From contig JAKEHZ010000117.1 of NCBI GenBank assembly GCA_022614735.1, positions 1 to 5,115 of the forward strand: a stretch of 5,115 nucleotides of DNA, in the 5' to 3' direction. The position numbers and the translations under genes were made by a program. This document shows, piece by piece, positions 1 through 5,115 of the stretch. Source of the DNA: Acidobacteriota bacterium (lineage in GTDB: Bacteria; Acidobacteriota; Blastocatellia; RBC074). The stretch's first letter is position 1. Every line of letters starts with the position of its first letter. Under the pieces are notes generated by a model, which was not told the origin of the DNA, made no database searches, and worked only from the letters and a program-made list of their open reading frames with translations.

Positions 1-53
1 GTTTCAGATCGTAAGGCAAGGTGGAACACAAAAAAGGCAAAAAGGGCAAAAAT

Positions 54-85
54 TCTGGCAAGTTTCATATTCCAGATAACAGTTT
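54..85 (+). repeat. Outer terminal repeat, left copy (inverted partner at 5012-5043)
   Basis: The 32 bases here are the reverse complement of 5012-5043 with 28 of 32 positions matching. Shared blocks are TCTGGCAA, TTTCA, TTCC and GATAACAGTTT. The copy runs into the left arm of the adjacent hairpin (77-240), which shares its last nine or so bases. A shorter relative (AAGTTTCA, a spacer, then GATAAC) is visible at 4883-4912. The pair therefore brackets the whole four-gene operon in inverted orientation. Confidence 0.7.
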
Positions 86-240
86 GTGGTTCACCGCAGA
101 GGCACAGAGAGGCGCAGAGATTGCACAGAGAGATTGCTACGTCTGCAACTCTTTCCGCCGCACTCTTTTCTCAAATTCTTTCTTTTTCTCCGCGCCTCCT
201 CAGCGCTCTCTGCGCCTCTGCGGTGAGTCACAAACTGTTA
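77..240. repeat. Large imperfect inverted repeat (CACCGCAGAGGC type)
   Basis: Arms 77-111 and 206-240 are reverse complements over 35 bases, with three mismatches (at 89, 90 and 104). The core reads CACCGCAGAGGC on the left and GCCTCTGCGGTG on the right. The roughly 94-nt middle contains further degenerate GCACAGAGAGA and CGCGCCTCCTCAGCGC words that could pair in shifted registers. It sits about 100 bp past the last gene, so it would form a hairpin in any read-through transcript. Repeats of this wording are dispersed intergenic elements in several bacterial phyla (knowledge from memory). It encodes no transposase and is probably a REP- or MITE-like non-autonomous element. Confidence 0.8.
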
Positions 241-342
241 ACTACTTTTAGCGTCCTCTGAAACATACCGAAATCTCTTCTGTTTTTGGACACTATGGGG
301 AATCAGACAAAAAAAGACGCGGTTATTCCCTTCTTATTGACC

Positions 343-1026
343 TTATCCCTTCACTGCCTCTAGAAATTGTCCCTTTTCCAGGTGGTAAGTAACGGAAGCG
401 TGTTCGGCGGCATGCGGGTCGTGTGTGACCATAATGATCGTCTTCCCGAAATCGCGATGGAGACGCTCGAGTAATTCCAGGACTTCTGTGGCCGATTTCG
501 CATCAAGATCGCCTGTCGGCTCATCGGCCAGGATGAGGTCAGGGTCAGTCACGATCGCGCGTGCAATCGCTACACGCTGTTCCTGTCCGCCGGAAAGCTG
601 GCGCGGATAATGATCCAGGCGATCCGATAGCCCGACCAGCCTCATGACCGTCTCGACGTGTCTGCGCCGTTCACGCGCACTCAATCGCGTCAATAGCAAA
701 GGCAGTTCGACATTCTCATAAGCGTTCAACACCGGAATCAGATTGAAGGTCTGAAAAACATAACCGATGTGTGCGCTCCGCCAGGCAGCCAGTTCATCTT
801 CTCTGAGATCGAGGATGTTTATTCCAAGCACCCTGATTTCGCCATTCGTTGGACGGTCAATCCCTGCGATGATGTTCAGCAGCGTGCTCTTGCCTGAGCC
901 TGAGGGCCCCATCAATGCGGCGAACTCACCGGCGTAAATGTCGAGCGTGGCATCGCGGAAAGCTACGACCTCGGTTGTATCACGGTGATAGATTTTGGTC
1001 AGATTGCGAGCTTCAACGAGGATCAT
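343..1026 (-). CDS. ABC transporter ATP-binding protein, LolD/MacB type
   Basis: A 227-residue cytoplasmic ATPase that should power the two permeases encoded upstream. All nucleotide-binding elements are present: A-loop tyrosine Y13, Walker A GPSGSGKST (40-48), Q-loop Q92, signature LSGGQEQR (144-151), Walker B LILADEP (164-170) with catalytic E169, D-loop GDLD (172-175) and switch histidine H202 in VTHD. Length and the signature followed by AIARAI fit the LolD/FtsE/MacB-NBD family, in which ATP hydrolysis drives periplasmic conformational change rather than passage through a membrane pore. The signature has E where most relatives have Q (LSGGQQQR), a minor change. The ATG directly follows the adaptor's TAG with no gap, so translation is probably coupled; no independent Shine-Dalgarno is needed. 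It is the last gene of the operon. The substrate is unknown, so I give no symbol. Confidence 0.96.
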   Translation of the reverse strand: MILVEARNLTKIYHRDTTEVVAFRDATLDIYAGEFAALMGPSGSGKSTLLNIIAGIDRPTNGEIRVLGINILDLREDELAAWRSAHIGYVFQTFNLIPVLNAYENVELPLLLTRLSARERRRHVETVMRLVGLSDRLDHYPRQLSGGQEQRVAIARAIVTDPDLILADEPTGDLDAKSATEVLELLERLHRDFGKTIIMVTHDPHAAEHASVTYHLEKGQFLEAVKG

Positions 1027-2388
1027 CTACTTGCTCTTTACTGCCACGCCATCCTTGATTTTTTCAAGGTCGGAAATTATCAACATATCACCCGTGCTGA
1101 GGCCGCTGGTGACTTCGACGTTGGTGTCATTGCCCGTGCCGAGTTTCACTTCGCGCGCAACAGCCTTGCCGTCCTTGAGAATGTAGACGGTCTGTTTGCT
1201 CCCGCTCTCGGTCACGGCGCGACGGGGGATGAGGATTTTGCTGGGTGCGACAGCTTCAAACTTCACAGCCTCCCTGAGGAAAGTCACCTTCGCATTCATC
1301 TCGGGGCGCAGGTAACTATCGGGATTGAACACTTTCACCTTAACCTGGACAGTTGCTTTCTGCCGGTTGGCTTCAGGCGCGATCTCTTCGAGCCGTCCTT
1401 CGTAGCGACGATCCGCATGAGCTTCCGGCACGATCACCGCAGGCTGACCCATGCGCAGCCGCGCAAAATCAGCCTGCGAGACATCGATCTCAACCTGCAG
1501 ATCATTGAGATCAGCCAGCGAAACGACCGATGATTTGGCGCCGCGGTCTCCGACAAACGAAGTCGTCACCATCTCACCGCGTTCAACCAGTCGTTCGAGG
1601 ATCGTGCCGTCGATTGGCGCTTGAATCTCTGTTGCATCGAGTTGCGTTTTCGCATAAGCGAGTGCGGCCTCGGCATTTTTCACAGCGGCACGCTGCGCTC
1701 CGATCTGTTCTTCGCGCGGTCCGATCTCCCACAGATCGAGCGCTTTGCGCGCCGATTCGACCTGAGATTTGACGACATCGTAGCGCGCTCTTGCGTCGTC
1801 GAGGTTCTGCACTGGCTGCAGTCCTTCACGCACCAACCGTTCAGTGCGATCATATGTTACCTTTGCGTTGCGCAAGTTCGCTTCGGCCAGTTCCAAATCG
1901 GCCTTGCCGCGCGCGATCTCCTGCGGGCGCGAGCCGTTTTCGAGTTCACTCAGGCGTGCTTGTGCGGATAAAACAGCCGCCTCAGCTTCATTCATTTGTG
2001 CGCGGTATTCCTGATCTTCAAGCCGGACGAGCGACTGCCCCTTCTTCACCAGATCGCCTTTCTCGACGCCAATCCACGCCACTTTACCCATGACTTTCGA
2101 GCCCAGCTGAATTTTGTGATGCGCGACGATGTAACCACCCGCAGTCAGGACGGCAGCAGTTGAGTTCTCCGGCGCATCAGCCTGAGGCGCCACACGCAAG
2201 GTAGAAGCTTCGACTGCGCGGTTACGGAATACGGTCGCGGCAGAAAGGCCGCCTCCGATCACGACCGCCGCGATCAGCAGAAGAAGCCATGGTCTGCGCC
2301 GTCTCGGCTTAGAGCTGTTGCTTTTCATCGCCGGATCGATACGCAAATTATTGAGTGCATCAGCATCAGTATCTCGAACTTGGGGCAT
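1027..2388 (-). CDS. HlyD/MacA-family membrane-fusion adaptor (periplasmic adaptor subunit)
   Basis: This 453-residue adaptor is anchored in the inner membrane and should bridge the permeases to an outer-membrane channel. The N-terminus is a roughly 32-residue cytoplasmic stretch ending in a basic RRRR cluster, then one membrane segment (about 34-54). A lipoyl half follows (about 99-125, VMGKVAWIGVEKGD), then a long alpha-helical hairpin (about 128-250) rich in Ala, Glu, Lys and Leu heptads. The second lipoyl half is IQAPIDGTILERLVERGEMV (255-274), followed by a beta-barrel (about 295-370) and a membrane-proximal domain (about 376-450). Two related helical segments (152-180 and 222-251) give the hairpin an internally repeated look, as in YbhG/HlyD-like adaptors. 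I chose the ATG at 2388 because AAGGTGAGG lies just upstream. The in-frame GTG at 2397 is inside that ribosome-binding site. The stop abuts the ATPase start. Confidence 0.93.
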   Translation of the reverse strand: MPQVRDTDADALNNLRIDPAMKSNSSKPRRRRPWLLLLIAAVVIGGGLSAATVFRNRAVEASTLRVAPQADAPENSTAAVLTAGGYIVAHHKIQLGSKVMGKVAWIGVEKGDLVKKGQSLVRLEDQEYRAQMNEAEAAVLSAQARLSELENGSRPQEIARGKADLELAEANLRNAKVTYDRTERLVREGLQPVQNLDDARARYDVVKSQVESARKALDLWEIGPREEQIGAQRAAVKNAEAALAYAKTQLDATEIQAPIDGTILERLVERGEMVTTSFVGDRGAKSSVVSLADLNDLQVEIDVSQADFARLRMGQPAVIVPEAHADRRYEGRLEEIAPEANRQKATVQVKVKVFNPDSYLRPEMNAKVTFLREAVKFEAVAPSKILIPRRAVTESGSKQTVYILKDGKAVAREVKLGTGNDTNVEVTSGLSTGDMLIISDLEKIKDGVAVKSK

Positions 2389-2391
2389 AAA

Positions 2392-2400
2392 CCTCACCTT
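2392..2400 (-). promoter_or_regulatory. Shine-Dalgarno site of the adaptor gene
   Basis: On the minus strand this reads AAGGTGAGG, followed by TTT and the ATG at 2388. Its AAGGTGA part sits 5 nt from the ATG, a workable spacing. It decides the start: the possible GTG start at 2397 would lie within the ribosome-binding site itself. It is the best ribosome-binding site in the window, as expected for a gene separated from its upstream neighbour by 172 nt and unable to rely on coupling. Confidence 0.7.
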
Positions 2401-2429
2401 TAATCACGAAATTCGCTACATACAATATC

Positions 2430-2526
2430 TTCAACACAAAGGGTCAAAGGGTCAAAGGGTCAAAGGGGATAAAAGCTCGATTTATTTCTTCTTTGACCCT
2501 TTGACCCTTTGACCCTTCGTGTTGAA
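2430..2526. repeat. Mid-operon inverted repeat with GGGTCAAA units (copy 1)
   Basis: Arms 2430-2465 and 2491-2526 are reverse complements in 35 of 36 positions (mismatch at 2438), around a 25-nt AT-rich loop. Each arm is TTCAACAC, AAAG or GAAG, then three tandem GGGTCAAA units. It lies between permease B and the adaptor and would form a very stable hairpin in the operon mRNA. On the minus strand the downstream side continues with GATATTGTATG rather than a T-run, so it does not look like an ordinary intrinsic terminator. Possible effects are mRNA processing, protection of the upstream message or partial attenuation (inference). The same family recurs at 4907-5022. Confidence 0.88.
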
Positions 2527-2560
2527 AAAGCTTTATTCATCGCATTTCTGAGATTGTTGC

Positions 2561-3724
2561 TCAATGTGCACGCAGCGCGGTCACGATATGTTCTCGCGCC
2601 GCCTTGAGCGCAGGCAGCGATCCGCCTACCAGCCCGATCAATGCAGAGAAGATCAGGCCGGTGATGATCAGCTCACGCGAGACGCGGAACTGGAAAGCGA
2701 TTTCGCTGAACGTGCTGAAATTCGTCGTGCCCGTCGTTAAGCCGTTGATTGGCAGCGCCACTATACTGCCGATGATGCCGCCGAGCAGCGAGAGCGCCAC
2801 TGATTCAATTGCAAATGAGAGCCAGATATTGAAGCGCGAAAACCCGAGCACGCGTAACGTCCCTATCTCCTTCGTGCGATTGGCAACCGACGTGTACATA
2901 GCGTTCATCGCGGCAAAGGCCGCGCCGACGGCCATCAGCACAGCGATGAACATCCCGAGGACCTGCACAGGTATGGCCGAGCTCGTCTGCTTGCCGTAGT
3001 AGGCCGCCTCGCTCAATGCATCAAGATGCAGGTTACGGTCATCCTTGATGCGTTTCGTCAATGCATCGAGAGACTCCACATCGGTTGTGCGTGCGAGGAT
3101 TGATGAATAGACCGTGCGGTTGTAATCGTTCATCAATTGATTGACATCGCACCAGATTTCGGAATCGAATGCCGTCCCGCCCGCCGTGAATATCCCTACG
3201 ACATTCCAATCGCTCCTGCCGAAACGCAGCCGTTCACCGATCTGCGTGTTGACGAAGCGTCGCGCCGTCGCCTCACTCACTACGACCTCGCGTGAGCCGG
3301 GGCGAAACCAGCGACCCTCCCTGATCTGCACCTGGGGGCGCAGCAGCAGGCCCATCTCGGAAAGACCGCGAATGATGATATTCGATCCCGCCGGGTTATC
3401 CACGCGCGGCAGGTTGATGAGGATGATGGTCTCTGCTGAAGCCATCGGCGCGCCATTGCCCTCACGCGCAACGCCGTCGAGATACTTGATGTTCTGAAAA
3501 TCAGCCGGCGTCACGGAACTGTTCGTTTCGGTATCGGAGTTCTGTCGCAGCACTATTAAATTGCTTGAGTTACCTGTGGAAATAAAAGCCGCTTTCAAAC
3601 CATTGGCGAGGGCCATCATCGTCAGAAAGACTGCGACCGTCAACGCTATGCTGCCGGCGGTGAAGAGTGTGCTGGTCCTGCGCACAATGAGATTCCTCAT
3701 GTTGTATTTCAGTGGGATCGCCAT
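2561..3724 (-). CDS. ABC transporter permease B, FtsX/MacB type
   Basis: A 387-residue inner-membrane permease with the four-helix MacB/FtsX plan. A short cytoplasmic start with MAIPLKYNMRNL is followed by TM1 (about 18-40). A large periplasmic domain (about 41-250, MacB_PCD-like) comes next, then three C-terminal helices (about 253-277, 299-325 and 351-373). Between TM2 and TM3 is the family's cytoplasmic coupling segment, NRTKEIGTLRVLGFSR (282-297), which contacts the ATPase. The C-terminus ends in the usual PALKAAR...TALRAH. The protein has no fused ATPase, unlike E. coli MacB, so the nucleotide-binding subunit must come from the gene at 343-1026. It is a paralogue of permease A and probably forms a heterodimer with it. 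Its ATG directly follows the TAA of permease A with no spacing and no strong Shine-Dalgarno, implying translational coupling. The stop is TGA, followed by a 172-nt gap. Confidence 0.94.
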   Translation of the reverse strand: MAIPLKYNMRNLIVRRTSTLFTAGSIALTVAVFLTMMALANGLKAAFISTGNSSNLIVLRQNSDTETNSSVTPADFQNIKYLDGVAREGNGAPMASAETIILINLPRVDNPAGSNIIIRGLSEMGLLLRPQVQIREGRWFRPGSREVVVSEATARRFVNTQIGERLRFGRSDWNVVGIFTAGGTAFDSEIWCDVNQLMNDYNRTVYSSILARTTDVESLDALTKRIKDDRNLHLDALSEAAYYGKQTSSAIPVQVLGMFIAVLMAVGAAFAAMNAMYTSVANRTKEIGTLRVLGFSRFNIWLSFAIESVALSLLGGIIGSIVALPINGLTTGTTNFSTFSEIAFQFRVSRELIITGLIFSALIGLVGGSLPALKAAREHIVTALRAH

Positions 3725-4870
3725 TTACACGTTTCTCAGAGCCGTTGCAATAGTCATCTTCGCCGCGCGATACGCAGGAACGATCGTACTGGCAAATGCG
3801 ATCAACATTGCCACACCAAAACCGATCAGTACCGTATTGGGAGTGACTTCGAGACGTCCGATGAAAAAAAGATTTATCTTCGTATAATCGAGGTTGTTAT
3901 AGAGCATCCGCGCGCCGACCGAACCGAGCAGCCAGGCAATGAGGCCCAGCAGGAGTGACTCGGAGACAAGCAGGATCAAGACCAGCCGGTTGCGAAAGCC
4001 CATTGTTTTGAGCACGGCGATCTCCGTAGTGCGTTCACGAATCGACATCCCCATAGAGTTGGCGACGACCAGCAGGATTGTGAAAACGATGACGGATGAA
4101 ACTGAAATGATGAGCGTCTTGATGTTGCCGAGCATAGAGACAAAGCTCAGTTGAAACGCCCGTTCTGTTTCGGTTTTTGTCTGCGCGAGCGAATTGCGGA
4201 ATTTCTCGTCAACCGCATCCATAATGCGCGGCACATCCTCGGCGGACTTTGCCATGATAAAGATCGTGCCGATATAGTCAGCATCACCCTGAGATTTAAG
4301 GCTTTCGTTGAGATATTCCTGATCGAAAAAGAGGGCAGTTGTGTCTTCGCCGTCGTAAATCGCGCGGATCGTCAATTGCAGATCGACAGGAAATATGCGC
4401 CCCTGAAGTGTAATCCGATCTCCAATTTTCCAACCGTATCGATCAACCAGTATTCTCCCGGCCAGACAGCCCGTGCGATCGCGGACAAAGTCGCTGAGCT
4501 GAGCGGGGTCGATTCTGTATTCCGGATACATGCGCGCAAACTTTCGCGGTTCGCAACCGAATTGGGCAAAGAAATTACTCTCGTCAACGTAGACACCTCC
4601 GAACCATTGCATCTGCATGGTAGTAGCAACGCCGGGGATCAGGTCGATCTGCTGCTGGTAGGCGATAGGGAGCGGATTTGCCAGGGAGATGGCATTGCGC
4701 GTGACCAGTCGCAGCGCGGCTTCCTGCGCTGCGGGCACGCGTTCGAGCTCCGTCACGACCGTCAGCAGAGTAGTCATCAGGAAGAGCGAGAGGGCGATGC
4801 TCAGGACCGTCAGGATCGAGCGACGCCTGTTACGCACTGCGTTAAGCCAGATGAGACGAAGGAATTTCAT
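3725..4870 (-). CDS. ABC transporter permease A, FtsX/MacB type
   Basis: First gene of the operon, a 381-residue permease. It begins MKFLRLIWLNAVRNRRRS, a basic cytoplasmic start, then TM1 (about 18-39). A periplasmic domain follows (about 40-248, with cysteines C106 and C135 that could pair), then TM2 (about 249-273), TM3 (295-320) and TM4 (344-367). The coupling segment IRERTTEIAVLKTMGFRN (277-294) and the ending VPAYRAAKMTIATALRNV are typical of FtsX/MacB permeases. It shares its plan with permease B but differs clearly in the periplasmic domain, fitting an asymmetric pair. I prefer the ATG at 4870 because relatives I recall start MKFLxLIW. A GTG in the same frame at 4891 would add seven residues. 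Neither start has a clear Shine-Dalgarno. The GTG overlaps the AAGTTTCA repeat word and would leave only about 7 nt of leader from the candidate promoter at 4905-4933. Confidence 0.93.
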   Translation of the reverse strand: MKFLRLIWLNAVRNRRRSILTVLSIALSLFLMTTLLTVVTELERVPAAQEAALRLVTRNAISLANPLPIAYQQQIDLIPGVATTMQMQWFGGVYVDESNFFAQFGCEPRKFARMYPEYRIDPAQLSDFVRDRTGCLAGRILVDRYGWKIGDRITLQGRIFPVDLQLTIRAIYDGEDTTALFFDQEYLNESLKSQGDADYIGTIFIMAKSAEDVPRIMDAVDEKFRNSLAQTKTETERAFQLSFVSMLGNIKTLIISVSSVIVFTILLVVANSMGMSIRERTTEIAVLKTMGFRNRLVLILLVSESLLLGLIAWLLGSVGARMLYNNLDYTKINLFFIGRLEVTPNTVLIGFGVAMLIAFASTIVPAYRAAKMTIATALRNV

Positions 4871-4904
4871 AAGAGATATGGAAAGTTTCACAGAAAGCCG
4901 AAAC

Positions 4905-4933
4905 TAGATAACTATTTCAACACGAAGGGTCAA
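4905..4933 (-). promoter_or_regulatory. Weak candidate promoter formed at the edge of the hairpin repeat
   Basis: Minus-strand TTGACC (4933-4928) matches five of six bases of a sigma70 -35 box. After 17 nt comes TATCTA (4910-4905), which matches only the first three -10 positions. A start near 4898 would leave about 28 nt before the ATG at 4870. The -35 word is part of the repeated GGGTCAAA arm, so it recurs by construction throughout the repeat and may be meaningless. Acidobacterial promoter rules are also poorly known to me. Confidence 0.25.
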
Positions 4934-5022
4934 AGGGTCAAAGGGTCAAAGGGAAACTAAGGATTGATTTTTTTCCTCTTTGACCCTTTGACCCTTTGAT
5001 CCTTCGTGTTGAAACTGTTATC
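4907..5022. repeat. Upstream inverted repeat with GGGTCAAA units (copy 2)
   Basis: Arms 4907-4953 and 4976-5022 are reverse complements in 43 of 47 positions, around a 22-nt loop. They begin with GATAAC, then TTTCAACACGAAGG, then GGTCAAAG units. The arms and also the loop (a GATTTxTTTC-like word) resemble the mid-operon copy at 2430-2526, so the two are members of one family rather than unrelated hairpins. The element ends about 37 bp upstream of the permease A ATG. It would be in the 5' leader if transcription starts at the candidate promoter further upstream. No transposase is present. Confidence 0.88.
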
Positions 5023-5043
5023 GGGAAGCTGAAATTTGCCAGA
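5012..5043 (-). repeat. Outer terminal repeat, right copy (inverted partner at 54-85)
   Basis: This sequence overlaps the right arm of the hairpin at 4907-5022 and continues outward. Its reverse complement matches 54-85 in 28 of 32 positions, with TCTGGCAA, TTTCA, TTCC-like and GATAACAGTTT blocks. The four differences are scattered, as expected of two old members of one repeat family. Confidence 0.7.
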
Positions 5044-5080
5044 GATAAGTTGTGTTTGCAAAGGCAGCTTCATAATAGCC

Positions 5081-5089
5081 AGTATAACA
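5081..5089 (-). promoter_or_regulatory. Candidate extended -10 promoter upstream of the operon
   Basis: The minus strand reads TGTTATACT: a TGn extension followed by TATACT, five of six matches to TATAAT. No good -35 box lies 16-18 nt upstream, which extended -10 promoters can tolerate. Transcription from here would carry the whole hairpin at 5022-4907 in the 5' leader. A second, weaker word TATTAT lies at 5077-5072. This is motif matching only. Confidence 0.35.
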
Positions 5090-5092
5090 CGA

Positions 5093-5113
5093 GAGACAGT
5101 GTCTCGCATGCGA
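5093..5113. promoter_or_regulatory. Two adjacent palindromes, possible operator
   Basis: GAGACA-G-TGTCTC (5093-5105) is a perfect 13-bp palindrome with a one-base centre, overlapped at its end by the perfect 10-bp palindrome TCGCATGCGA (5104-5113). They sit immediately upstream of the candidate extended -10 (5081-5089), where a repressor or activator could act. The binding protein is unknown. They could equally belong to whatever lies beyond the window edge. Confidence 0.3.
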
Positions 5114-5115
5114 AA

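Larger units (their letters stand above)
1..342. other. Gene-free downstream flank of the operon
   Basis: This stretch lies beyond the ATPase stop codon and has no convincing gene. It holds an A-rich segment at about 28-53 (repeated AAAAAGGC-like words), a terminal repeat sequence at 54-85 and a large hairpin repeat at 77-240. The remaining 241-342 contains nothing I can name. Read on the minus strand, a run of seven T occurs at 315-309, about 30 nt past the ATPase stop, but no good GC-rich stem precedes it. More T-tracts follow the hairpin at about 53-31. Transcription may end anywhere here; I cannot assign a clear intrinsic terminator. Confidence 0.6.

Noticed and set aside
21..251. 76-residue plus-strand reading frame (MEHKKGKKG...)
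   Set aside because: It reads straight through the inverted repeat at 77-240; TAEAQRGAE and LRLCGE are translations of the two arms. It has low-complexity ends and no ribosome-binding site.
1..264. 8-bp inverted match GTTTCAGA (1-8) with TCTGAAAC (257-264) as outer ends of the left repeat
   Set aside because: It is too short to separate from chance, and the intervening sequence outside the main arms does not pair.
305..342. Intrinsic terminator after the ATPase gene
   Set aside because: There is a run of seven T on the minus strand, but I found no stable GC-rich stem immediately before it.
985..1533. 182-residue plus-strand reading frame opposite the adaptor gene
   Set aside because: It lies antisense across conserved adaptor and ATPase coding sequence and shows no domain; it is a codon-bias shadow.
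2389..2397. GTG start at 2397 for the adaptor (three extra residues)
   Set aside because: The GTG is part of the AAGGTGAGG ribosome-binding site that serves the ATG at 2388.
2430..2526. CRISPR array or classical rho-independent terminator
   Set aside because: The 8-bp units are contiguous with no spacers, and the stem is not followed by a T-run. The structure is an inverted repeat.
343..4870. A novel defence or biosynthetic system
   Set aside because: All four genes fit a known MacAB-like exporter layout. Nothing resembles defence, toxin-antitoxin or biosynthetic enzymes; only the repeats and the substrate are open questions.
4151..4960. 269-residue plus-strand reading frame opposite permease A
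   Set aside because: It is antisense to a clear FtsX-type permease, has no recognisable domain, and its end runs into the hairpin repeat.

Overview
The window holds one four-gene operon, entirely on the minus strand, encoding a MacAB-like (tripartite-type) ABC exporter. In transcription order the genes are FtsX/MacB-type permease A (4870-3725), FtsX/MacB-type permease B (3724-2561), a HlyD/MacA-family membrane-fusion adaptor (2388-1027) and a LolD/MacB-type ATPase (1026-343). I see no credible gene on the plus strand, no RNA gene and no CRISPR array.

The genes fall into two tightly coupled pairs. The stop codon of permease A directly abuts the ATG of permease B, and the stop of the adaptor directly abuts the ATG of the ATPase. 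The pairs are separated by a 172-nt gap filled mostly by a long hairpin repeat. The expected machine is an inner-membrane heterodimer of the two permeases, driven by a dimer of the ATPase, with a periplasmic adaptor reaching towards a TolC-like outer-membrane channel. No outer-membrane factor lies in the window. The substrate cannot be read from the sequence.

All three non-coding gaps carry large imperfect inverted repeats. The downstream flank (77-240) has a core of the CACCGCAGAGGC / GCCTCTGCGGTG kind. The mid-operon gap (2430-2526) and the upstream flank (4907-5022) carry a second family, whose arms each contain three 8-bp GGGTCAAA units and are capped by TTCAACAC. A separate 32-bp sequence next to the two outermost repeats (54-85 and 5012-5043) is itself inverted across the whole operon (28/32 matches), although its neighbouring hairpin cores differ. 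This repeat architecture is the most unusual thing here; the transporter itself looks like a known kind.

The organism is a Gram-negative (diderm) bacterium of moderate GC. The split permease pair, the N-terminal styles of both permeases and these hairpin repeats recall Acidobacteriota such as Blastocatellia. That is an impression from memory, not a demonstrated assignment.
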